Of a DNA stretch of 7,367 bases, positions 1-5,730 are shown piece by piece. How positions within the stretch are numbered: the stretch's first letter is position 1; each line of letters opens with the position of its first letter. The notes under the pieces were generated by a model that had not been told where the DNA came from, searched no databases, and saw only the letters and a program-made list of their open reading frames with translations. Made by a program: the position numbers and the translations under genes. This DNA comes from DATBLE01 sp050258035 (GTDB taxonomy: Bacteria; Actinomycetota; Thermoleophilia; Gaiellales; Gaiellaceae): positions 1 to 7,367 of the forward strand of contig JBLMYA010000032.1 in the NCBI GenBank assembly GCA_050258035.1, read 5' to 3'.

Positions 1-1016
1 AGGACATGGAGATGATGCAGTTCCATCCGACGACGCTCGCGCCGTCCGGCGTGCTGATCACGGAGGGGTGCCGCGGCGAGGGCGCGTACCTGCTCAACTC
101 GGAAGGCGAGCGGTTCCTGAAGAGCTACGCGCCGAACGCGATGGAGCTCGCCTCGCGGGACGTGATCTCGCGCGCTGAGCAGACCGAGATCGACGAGGGA
201 CGGGGGGTGGACGGCAACGTCCTGCTCGACCTGCGCCACCTCGGCGCCGAGACGATCGTCGAGCGCCTGCACGGGACGCGGGAGCTGTCGATGACGTTCG
301 TCGGCGTCGACCCCATCCACGAGCCGATCCCCGTCCGCCCCGGCGCGCACTACCACATGGGTGGCATCGACACCGACGTCTGGGGCCGCACGGAGCTCGA
401 GGGCCTGTACGCCGCAGGTGAGTGCGCCTGCGTCTCGGTCCACGGCGCGAACCGGCTCGGCGGAAACGCCCTGATGGAGACGATCACCTACGGGAAGCGC
501 GCCGGCTGCCACGCCGCCGAGTGGGCGCTCGCGAACACGACCGTCACCGTCCCGGAGGGAGTCGTCTCCGAGAGCGAGCGCGAGCTGAAGGAGCTCCTCG
601 ACCGCACCGACGGGGAGCGGCCGTGGAGGATTCGCGAGGAGCTGGGCCAGACGATGCACGAGAACTTCGGCGTCTTCCGCCGTGAGGAGCAGATGCTGGA
701 GCAGCAGGAGATCGTCGCCGGTCTGCGCGAGCGGTACGAGCGGGTCGTGGTCGAGGACAAGGGCAACGTCTTCAACAGCGATCTGACCCAGGCGCTGGAG
801 CTCGGGTTCCTGCTCGAGCTTGCCGATTCCATGGTGGTGTCCGGACTTGCCCGCAAGGAGAGCCGCGGCGCCCACGCCAGGCCGTACGACTACCCGGCCC
901 GCGATGATGCGAACTACATGAGGCACACGATCGTCCGCTGGATCGCCGACCAACCGGTGCTCGACTGGAAGCCGGTGACGGTGACCAAGTGGCAGCCGCA
1001 GGAGCGGAAGTACTAG
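1..1016 (+). CDS. sdhA: Succinate dehydrogenase/fumarate reductase flavoprotein subunit, C-terminal part (5' truncated)
   Basis: This is the FAD subunit that interconverts succinate and fumarate and passes electrons to SdhB. The reading frame is open to the left edge: the codon before the first ATG (position 6) is Asp, giving the conserved block DMEMMQFHPT, so that ATG is internal. Family active-site blocks are visible: the QFHPT histidine (codon 24-26), GCRGEG (from 66), ELASRD with its arginine at 156-158, HMGG (from 354), and GANRLGGNAL with its arginine at 453-455. The C-terminal domain carries the typical RKESRGAHAR block and ends in ...QERKY. About 337 codons are present of a family size near 570-610. 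The N-terminal dinucleotide-binding fold and the flavin-linking histidine lie outside the window. The TAG stop is 2 bases before the lipoprotein start. The direction (dehydrogenase or fumarate reductase) cannot be decided from sequence. Confidence 0.96.
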   Translation, partial: DMEMMQFHPTTLAPSGVLITEGCRGEGAYLLNSEGERFLKSYAPNAMELASRDVISRAEQTEIDEGRGVDGNVLLDLRHLGAETIVERLHGTRELSMTFVGVDPIHEPIPVRPGAHYHMGGIDTDVWGRTELEGLYAAGECACVSVHGANRLGGNALMETITYGKRAGCHAAEWALANTTVTVPEGVVSESERELKELLDRTDGERPWRIREELGQTMHENFGVFRREEQMLEQQEIVAGLRERYERVVVEDKGNVFNSDLTQALELGFLLELADSMVVSGLARKESRGAHARPYDYPARDDANYMRHTIVRWIADQPVLDWKPVTVTKWQPQERKY

Positions 1017-1018
1017 TC

Positions 1019-1924
1019 ATGACCCTGCGTCCCGTCGCCGTCGCGGCAGCCACGAGCGCCGCCCTTCTCCTCTCGGGCTGTGGAAGCACGAGCACGTCGC
1101 CGGGCTCGGCGCCGATCGCGCCGGGCTCATCCCGGTTCCTGGCCGCGGCGGCGACGAAGTCGACCGGGACGCCGAGCATGAAGACCGAGGTCACGGTGAC
1201 CATGCTGTCCTCGAAGTTGCCGGGCGGACGGATGGACATGACCGCGAACGGGACCCTCGACAACACGAACCACCGCATGGACATGCGGCTCGACATGTCG
1301 AAGTTCGTCGCCGGCCTCGGCGCCGGGGCGGCGGCGCTCGGCAGCCCGAGCGACTGGGTCGGGGAAGAGGTCGGGGACTTCGGCGGCGGCCGCGCCGTCC
1401 TCTACATGCGGCTGCCGGTGCTGACGAAGCTCCTGTCCGGCGGCAAGCCCTGGATCAAGGTCGATCTCGGAGAGGTCGGCAAGCGGGCGGGGATCGACAT
1501 CTCCCAGTTCACGCAGTTCGCCGGCGACCCGACCCGGATGGTCGACTGGCTGCGCGCGGCCGGCGGATCGGTCACGACCGTGGGGACCGAGACCGTCGAC
1601 GGTGAGCCGACGACGCACTACAAGGCGACGATCGACATCGACAAGTATCCGAGCCTCGTCGCCGCCGATCAGCGAGACCTGATGCGCAAGGCGGTGGACT
1701 CCATCAAGCAGGCAACCCACCTGAGCTCCTTCCCGATGCACGTCTGGGTCGGGAAGGACGGCCTGGTCCGACAGGTGCGGACGGTGCTGACGGAGACGAT
1801 CCAGGGCCAGACCGTGAACGTCGTCACCTCCGAGCGGTTCTTCGACTTCGGTGCGCCGGTCGACATCGTGCTCCCCTCGGACGACCAGGTGACCGACATC
1901 TCCAATCTCGGGACAGGAGGCTGA
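1019..1924 (+). CDS. Predicted secreted lipoprotein, LppX/LprAFG-like
   Basis: A 301-residue protein with a lipoprotein signal peptide: Arg4, a hydrophobic stretch at residues 6-18, and the lipobox L-S-G-C with the lipidated Cys at residue 21. A Ser/Thr/Gly/Pro-rich linker follows. The mature part alternates short polar and hydrophobic strands. Two segments, GKPWIKVDL and a later one around DGEPTTHYKATIDIDKY, resemble actinobacterial lipoproteins of the LppX/LprAFG type, whose beta-half-barrel is thought to bind lipids. That family call is by recall and is moderate. The start is ATG 1019, chosen because it begins the signal peptide 2 bases after the sdhA stop; GGAAG at 1006-1010 is a plausible ribosome binding site. 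An in-frame ATG at 989 would lie inside sdhA and spoil the signal peptide. Its TGA shares one base with the sdhB ATG. A secreted lipoprotein between sdhA and sdhB is unusual. Confidence 0.88.
   Translation: MTLRPVAVAAATSAALLLSGCGSTSTSPGSAPIAPGSSRFLAAAATKSTGTPSMKTEVTVTMLSSKLPGGRMDMTANGTLDNTNHRMDMRLDMSKFVAGLGAGAAALGSPSDWVGEEVGDFGGGRAVLYMRLPVLTKLLSGGKPWIKVDLGEVGKRAGIDISQFTQFAGDPTRMVDWLRAAGGSVTTVGTETVDGEPTTHYKATIDIDKYPSLVAADQRDLMRKAVDSIKQATHLSSFPMHVWVGKDGLVRQVRTVLTETIQGQTVNVVTSERFFDFGAPVDIVLPSDDQVTDISNLGTGG
1915..1920 (+). promoter_or_regulatory. Strong ribosome binding site for sdhB
   Basis: A perfect AGGAGG lies inside the last codons of the lipoprotein gene, only 3 bases before the sdhB ATG at 1924. 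The spacing is shorter than the usual 5-9 bases. Together with the one-base TGATG overlap it suggests that sdhB is translated both by coupling and by fresh initiation. It is the clearest Shine-Dalgarno sequence in the cluster. Confidence 0.7.
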
Positions 1925-3015
1925 TGGACGTCGCCCTCAAGATCTGGCGGTACGACGCCGAGACCGGCGAGCGGAAGCTACGCGACTACCAGGTGGAGGC
2001 ACCGGAGTGGGCCTGCCTGCTCGACGTGCTCGACATCGTCAAGGACCAGGTGGACGGGACGTTGTCGTACCGGAAGAGCTGCCGGATGATGATCTGCGGC
2101 TCGTGCGGGATGAGGATGGACGGGCGCGCCGTGCTCGCCTGCAAGGAGCCGATGTTGCCGATCGTCGAGGCGGGGCACGCCCCGGTGATCTCGGCGATGG
2201 GGAACTTGCCGATCGTCAAGGACCTCGTCGTCGACATGGGTCCCTTCTGGCAGAAGATGCACGCGATGAAGCCGTGGCTCCAGCCCGGCTACCTCGATGC
2301 TCCGGAGGGGAAGGAGTTTCACGTCGCACCGCACGACGCCGAGGCGATCAGCAAGGAGTCGCTCTGCATCAACTGCGGGTGCTGCGTGTCGGAGTGCAAC
2401 TCGATGGAGTCGGACCCCGAGTTCCTCGGCCCGGCTGCTCTGGCGAAGGGAATGCGGTTCGTGGGCGACGTGCGTGATCACGCGACCGTCGAGCGCCTCG
2501 AGGCCTACAACTCGGAGCACGGCATCTGGGACTGCACGCGCTGCTACTTCTGCCAGGAACGCTGCCCGAAGGGAGTCGATCCTCGCGACGCGATCGCCAA
2601 GCTCGGCGCCGAGTCGATCAGGCACGGGATCGACCGCGACATGGGGGCGAAGCACGCGAAGTGGTTCGTCACCTCGGCGAAGACGACCGGCTGGCTGCGC
2701 GAGACCGAGCTCGTGCCGAAGACGCAGGGAGTCGTCTCCGCGATCAAGCAGACGAAGTTCGCGATGAGCCTCGCCCGCCGCGGCAAGGTGCCGCTGCCCT
2801 TCCCGCCGCACGTCGCCGAGAACGTGAAGCAGTCACGCGCCCTCCACAACCTGGTCAAGGAGCAGGGGAGGGAGGGAGCCGCGGGGATCGTCCAGGGTGA
2901 GAAGGGCCTCGCGTACATCGAGTTCGCCGAGGAGCACGGCCACCAGCACCACTACGAGACGCCCCGCCGCGTGCATCACGAGACGCCGCCGGCAGAGACG
3001 GAAGAAGGCGACTGA
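1924..3015 (+). CDS. sdhB: Succinate dehydrogenase/fumarate reductase iron-sulfur subunit, type E
   Basis: A 363-residue electron-transfer subunit linking the flavin to the quinone side. The N-terminal plant-ferredoxin-like domain binds [2Fe-2S] through Cys53, Cys58, Cys61 and Cys73. The C-terminal ferredoxin-like domain has two complete CxxCxxCxxxC motifs: Cys148/151/154/158 and Cys204/207/210/214. In ordinary SdhB the second motif has a non-Cys residue at the place of Cys207 and holds [3Fe-4S]. Here Cys207 (codon 2542-2544, TGC) predicts a [4Fe-4S], as described for type E enzymes. The first motif is followed by Asn159 where Pro is common. The protein is over 100 residues longer than typical SdhB (about 240). 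The extension is helical and charged and ends in a His-rich tail (His338, 340, 342, 343, 351, 352). No transmembrane segment is seen. The start is ATG 1924 behind AGGAGG; the TGA overlaps the sdhE ATG by one base. Confidence 0.95.
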   Translation: MDVALKIWRYDAETGERKLRDYQVEAPEWACLLDVLDIVKDQVDGTLSYRKSCRMMICGSCGMRMDGRAVLACKEPMLPIVEAGHAPVISAMGNLPIVKDLVVDMGPFWQKMHAMKPWLQPGYLDAPEGKEFHVAPHDAEAISKESLCINCGCCVSECNSMESDPEFLGPAALAKGMRFVGDVRDHATVERLEAYNSEHGIWDCTRCYFCQERCPKGVDPRDAIAKLGAESIRHGIDRDMGAKHAKWFVTSAKTTGWLRETELVPKTQGVVSAIKQTKFAMSLARRGKVPLPFPPHVAENVKQSRALHNLVKEQGREGAAGIVQGEKGLAYIEFAEEHGHQHHYETPRRVHHETPPAETEEGD

Positions 3016-3899
3016 TGCCGAGGGTCGCCTACTACAAGGGCTGCCTCGCCTCGCTCTCCGCGAAGGAGCTCGACGTCTCGACGCAGGCGCTCGCCCCCAG
3101 GCTCGGGATCGAGCTCGAGGAGCTGGAGTCGGTCACCTGCTGCGGCGCCGGCGACATCCACGAGGCGGAGCCCGACTACTACCTCCACCTGAACGCTCGG
3201 ATCCTCGCCTACGGCGAGGCGACCGGAGCCGACACGCTGATGACGATCTGCAACGTCTGCACGCTCAACCTGCGGCAGGCAAACTGGCAGCTGAAGAACG
3301 ACGACGCTCTCCGCGCGCGGGTGAACGAGAACCTCGAGCGCGTCGGCGTCCCGCCGTACTCGGGCGGAATCGAGGTCAAGCACCTCCTCTGGCTGATCGC
3401 CGAGGGCGAGGGGCTCGAGCTGCTCGAGCAGGTCGCGCACAAGGGGCTGAAGGGCCTGAAGATCGCGCCGTTCTACGGCTGCCAGATCCTGCGTCCGTCG
3501 AAGATCCTCGGCTTCGAGGATCCCGACCGGCCCTGGTCGCTCGAGCGGATCATCAGCGCCTGCGGGGGCGAGCCGGTCGACTACCCCGCCAAGATCAAGT
3601 GCTGCGGCTTCCCGATCATCCAGGCCCGCGAGGAGACCGCCCTCGGCGAGCTGATCCAGCCGATCGAGCAGGCGATGGAGGCCGGCGCCGATGCGATGGT
3701 CACGCCCTGCCCGCTCTGCCACCTTTCGCTCGACGCCTGGCAGCAGAAGCTCGAGGCGTCGACCGGCAAGACGTACGGCATGCCGATCGTCCATCTCTCG
3801 CAGCTGGTCGGCGTCGCCGCCGGGTTCACCGAGTCGGAGCTCAAGTTCAAGCGGCACGTCGTCTCGGTCGCGCCGCTCGTCGAGAAGCTCAGCGTCTGA
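3015..3899 (+). CDS. sdhE: SdhE/HdrB-like two-CCG-domain subunit of type E succinate:quinone oxidoreductase
   Basis: A 294-residue protein with two cysteine-rich CCG domains. The first is Cys10-X31-Cys42-Cys43-X35-Cys79-X2-Cys82, the second Cys156-X39-Cys196-Cys197-X34-Cys232-X2-Cys235. Both are intact. This is the signature of heterodisulfide reductase subunit B and of the SdhE/MfrE subunit that replaces the heme-containing anchors SdhC and SdhD in type E complexes. In HdrB such motifs bind non-cubane [4Fe-4S] clusters. In SdhE the protein is thought to attach the complex to the membrane peripherally and pass electrons to or from the quinone. No transmembrane helix is apparent. GAAGG at 3004-3008 is a good ribosome binding site for ATG 3015. 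The name here means the CCG subunit, not the unrelated flavinylation factor also called SdhE. A stand-alone HdrB-like oxidoreductase role is less likely given the overlap with sdhB. Confidence 0.93.
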   Translation: MPRVAYYKGCLASLSAKELDVSTQALAPRLGIELEELESVTCCGAGDIHEAEPDYYLHLNARILAYGEATGADTLMTICNVCTLNLRQANWQLKNDDALRARVNENLERVGVPPYSGGIEVKHLLWLIAEGEGLELLEQVAHKGLKGLKIAPFYGCQILRPSKILGFEDPDRPWSLERIISACGGEPVDYPAKIKCCGFPIIQAREETALGELIQPIEQAMEAGADAMVTPCPLCHLSLDAWQQKLEASTGKTYGMPIVHLSQLVGVAAGFTESELKFKRHVVSVAPLVEKLSV

Positions 3900-4720
3900 C
3901 GCGCCGGTCGGTCCGCACCGGTCTCGCCGCTGCCGCCGGGGTCGCGACCGCGGGTGTCGCCTGGGGACTCTACGAGGCGGCGTGGGTCCGGCTCGAAGAG
4001 CTCGAGGTCGGCCTGCCGGAGCTCGCGCCCGAGCTCGCCGGGCTGCGGATCGCGCACCTCTCGGACTTCCACCTCGGAGTGCCTTCGCCGGGGGGCCGAG
4101 CGGTCGAACGGGCCGCCGACTGGGTCGTGGAACGCGACCCCGATCTGGTGCTCGTCACCGGCGACCTCCTCGCCCGCCCGCAGGGGGCCGACCGCCTCCG
4201 GAGGCTGATCGAGCAGCTGCCGCCCGTCTACGCGGTCCTCGGCAATCACGACTACGCGGACAGCCGCGACCCGTTCTCGAGGCCGGTTGGAGACGTCGAC
4301 CTCGGCCCGGGGACGCTCCTCTCCGATTCGTCGGTGACGCTCGAGCTCCGGGGCCGGCGCGTCCAGCTGGTGGGGATCGACCCCCGCACCCACATGCGCT
4401 GCGAGGCACGGCCGTGGGAGCTCGCCGAGCCGGACGCAGATCTCCGGATCCTGCTCTCCCACTACCCCCGGATCGTCGACTACCTGCCGCTCGGCTCGTT
4501 CGACCTCGTCCTCTCCGGCCACATGCACGACGGGCAGATCTGTCTTCCGTACGGCCGCGGCAAGGTGCGGATCGCGCATCCGCGTGCTCCCTACAACCAC
4601 GGGCTCTACCGCCGCGCCGGCAGCGTCCTGCACGTCTCCGCCGGGCTGGGCACGACGTTCGTGCCGTTCCGGTTCTTCGCCCGGCCGGAGGCGACGGAGC
4701 TCGTCCTACAATCGACGTAG
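3896..4720 (+). CDS. Metallophosphoesterase, YkuE/YaeI-like, Tat-like N-terminus, probable CTG start
   Basis: A 274-residue calcineurin-like metallophosphoesterase with all expected metal-site blocks: SDFH (Asp57, His59), GDLL (Asp90), GNHD (Asn117, His118), the LLSHYP histidine, and GHMHDGQ. By family it should hydrolyse a phosphoester with a two-metal centre; the substrate is unknown, and relatives act on phospholipid or cell-wall-linked substrates outside the membrane. Starting at CTG 3896 the N-terminus reads (M)TRRSVRTG followed by an Ala/Gly/Val-rich hydrophobic stretch to about residue 26, like the twin-arginine signal of YkuE proteins. No in-frame ATG, GTG or TTG exists between the end of unrelated coding upstream and the DxH motif, so CTG, in a 4-base CTGA overlap with the sdhE stop, is the best start. 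GAGAAG at 3882-3887 is a weak ribosome binding site. The TAG stop shares one base with the next GTG. Confidence 0.9.
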   Translation: MTRRSVRTGLAAAAGVATAGVAWGLYEAAWVRLEELEVGLPELAPELAGLRIAHLSDFHLGVPSPGGRAVERAADWVVERDPDLVLVTGDLLARPQGADRLRRLIEQLPPVYAVLGNHDYADSRDPFSRPVGDVDLGPGTLLSDSSVTLELRGRRVQLVGIDPRTHMRCEARPWELAEPDADLRILLSHYPRIVDYLPLGSFDLVLSGHMHDGQICLPYGRGKVRIAHPRAPYNHGLYRRAGSVLHVSAGLGTTFVPFRFFARPEATELVLQST

Positions 4721-5028
4721 TGGAGGGCCACGCGAGCATCTCGCCCGACGTCCTCGCCCGCTACGCGGCCGATGCCGCCCTCGAGGTCGAGGGCGTACAG
4801 GCGCTGGTCGAGGGCCACCTGCCGCGCCATCGTCCGGTGCGGATCACGGTCGGCGAGGACGGGCGGGTGTCGGTGGAGCTGCACCTCGTCCTCGAGTGGG
4901 GCGCGTCGTTCGGGACGGTCGGCTCGGAGGTCCAGTCGCGGGTGGCGGAGTACCTCGCCCGCATGGCCGACCTCCAGCCCGCCCGGGTCGACGTCGTCGT
5001 GGACGAGGTCGGGCCCGTCCGCGTCTGA
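4720..5028 (+). CDS. Asp23/Gls24 family (DUF322) envelope stress-type protein
   Basis: A small 102-residue protein. The N-terminal block around SISPDVLARYAADAA followed by LEVEGVQ, a middle VRITVGEDGRVSVELHLVLEWG beta region, and a C-terminal helix followed by ARVDVVVDEV match the Asp23/Gls24 layout (the I-S-x-x-V start, the EVEGV block, and a final V-x-V strand). Family members are linked to cell-envelope stress; Staphylococcus Asp23 is held at the membrane by AmaP. No signal peptide or membrane segment is present here, so it should be cytosolic or membrane-associated through a partner. GTG 4720 is chosen because it begins just before the conserved block and overlaps the phosphoesterase TAG by one base. 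No good Shine-Dalgarno precedes it, so coupling probably drives its translation. Confidence 0.85.
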   Translation: MEGHASISPDVLARYAADAALEVEGVQALVEGHLPRHRPVRITVGEDGRVSVELHLVLEWGASFGTVGSEVQSRVAEYLARMADLQPARVDVVVDEVGPVRV

Positions 5029-5642
5029 TGCCGCCGCGCGTCGCCGGTCTGACCGGCGCGACCCTGGAGACGGCGCCCTCGGTCTGCCACGACTGCGTCT
5101 GGTGGCAGTCGCGCACCCGCGCGGTGGACAAGCGCCGCTGGATCGCCAGGGCGGAGGAGGAGTGGGGGGCGTGGGGCACGGTCTACTACGACGCCGACGG
5201 GCGCCTGCTCGGCTCGATGCAGTACGGGCCGTCCGGGCTCTTCCCGCGGGCGGCCGAGCTCCCCGCCGGCCCGCCCTCGCCGGGGGCCGTTCTCGTCACC
5301 TGTGCGTACGTCGTCGACTCGGCGACGCCGTGGGTGATGCAGTCGCTCTTCCTCGCGGCGATCGGCGACGCGAAGGACCGCGGGGCGAAGGCGCTCGAGG
5401 CGTTCGCCTACCGGTACCACGAGGGCGAGTCGACGTACGAGCGGTTCCTCGTCCACCGCACCGTCTTCCCCTCGGACTTCCTGGCCGACTTCGGGTTCCG
5501 GACGGTGCGCGTGCAGGGGCGGGTCGAGCTCGCGCGGCTCGAGCTCGGCGGGCTCGTCCCGGTACACGAGGGAGTCACCGCCCGCGTCTTCCGGGCCGTG
5601 AAGGAGGCGCTGACGCCCGCGCCCGTGCCACAACGACCCTGA
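5028..5642 (+). CDS. GNAT-like N-acetyltransferase family protein with CxxC N-terminus
   Basis: A 204-residue protein resembling a family of actinobacterial proteins annotated as GNAT acetyltransferases. Shared traits are an N-terminal Cys20-x-x-Cys23 followed by VWW, a WGxxGTVYYDADGRLLG strand pair near 46-62, a central strand ending in TCAYVV (91-96), a helix with a DRGAKALEAFAY block (117-128), and FPSDFLADFGFRTVR near 147-161. The usual Q/R-x-x-G-x-G/A acetyl-CoA phosphate loop should come after TCAYVV. Here the segment reads DSATPWVMQSLF and lacks the glycines, so activity or cofactor binding may be altered. The substrate is unknown. The start is ATG 5028, sharing one base with the Asp23-like TGA. 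It is the last gene of the run and is followed by a strong hairpin. Confidence 0.75.
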   Translation: MPPRVAGLTGATLETAPSVCHDCVWWQSRTRAVDKRRWIARAEEEWGAWGTVYYDADGRLLGSMQYGPSGLFPRAAELPAGPPSPGAVLVTCAYVVDSATPWVMQSLFLAAIGDAKDRGAKALEAFAYRYHEGESTYERFLVHRTVFPSDFLADFGFRTVRVQGRVELARLELGGLVPVHEGVTARVFRAVKEALTPAPVPQRP

Positions 5643-5667
5643 GCCGCACGGTCTGACGCCCGAGGTC

Positions 5668-5688
5668 CCCGCCCGCGAAGCGGGCGGG
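5668..5688 (+). terminator. GC-rich hairpin, likely transcription end or processing stem
   Basis: A perfect 9-bp inverted repeat, CCCGCCCGC at 5668-5676 and GCGGGCGGG at 5680-5688, encloses a GAA loop. It sits 25 bases after the last stop of the sdh operon. The core GCGAAGC (5675-5681) is a known exceptionally stable mini-hairpin in DNA. No U-tract follows (CTCCCGAACACGG), so it is not a classical intrinsic terminator. It could act as a T-less terminator, an mRNA 3'-end protector, or a dispersed repeat. Confidence 0.6.
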
Positions 5689-5695
5689 CTCCCGA

Positions 5696-5726
5696 ACACG
5701 GTCTTTAGAAATGCCTGGCACCGTGT
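5696..5726. repeat. Inverted repeat before the hydrolase gene, possible operator or dispersed palindrome
   Basis: ACACGGT (5696-5702) is repeated inverted as ACCGTGT (5720-5726) with 17 bases between. Inside lies TGCC-T-GGCA (5712-5720), and GTCT (5701-5704) is matched by AGAC (5727-5730) almost on the same centre. The block ends 4 bases before the GTG start, so a bound regulator or RNA stem here would affect expression of the hydrolase. It could equally be a degraded copy of a genomic palindromic repeat. Confidence 0.4.
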
Positions 5727-5730
5727 AGAC

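Larger units (their letters stand above)
5643..5730. other. Only intergenic region: end of the sdh unit and leader of the hydrolase gene
   Basis: These 88 bases are the only non-coding gap in the window. The left half holds a GC hairpin (5668-5688). The right half holds a 7-base inverted repeat (5696-5702 with 5720-5726), a small TGCC-T-GGCA palindrome (5712-5720), and the single AT-rich patch TTTAGAAAT (5704-5712). The patch could serve as a -10-like element, but no convincing -35 is seen. No Shine-Dalgarno precedes GTG 5731 or ATG 5737, so the downstream gene may have a very short or absent leader. Confidence 0.55.

Noticed and set aside
6..1016. Complete gene starting at ATG 6
   Set aside because: The residues before and after that ATG are the conserved DMEMMQFHPT block deep inside SdhA, so the true start lies outside the window.
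2897..3895. Long open frame continuous with the metallophosphoesterase, suggesting a much larger protein
   Set aside because: Its translation here is an Arg/Ala-rich shadow of sdhB and sdhE; only the part after 3896 shows family motifs.
3850..3930. SdhE-phosphoesterase fusion by frameshift
   Set aside because: SdhE ends naturally after its C-terminal domain, and the next frame begins at once with a Tat-like signal, so two separate proteins are more likely.
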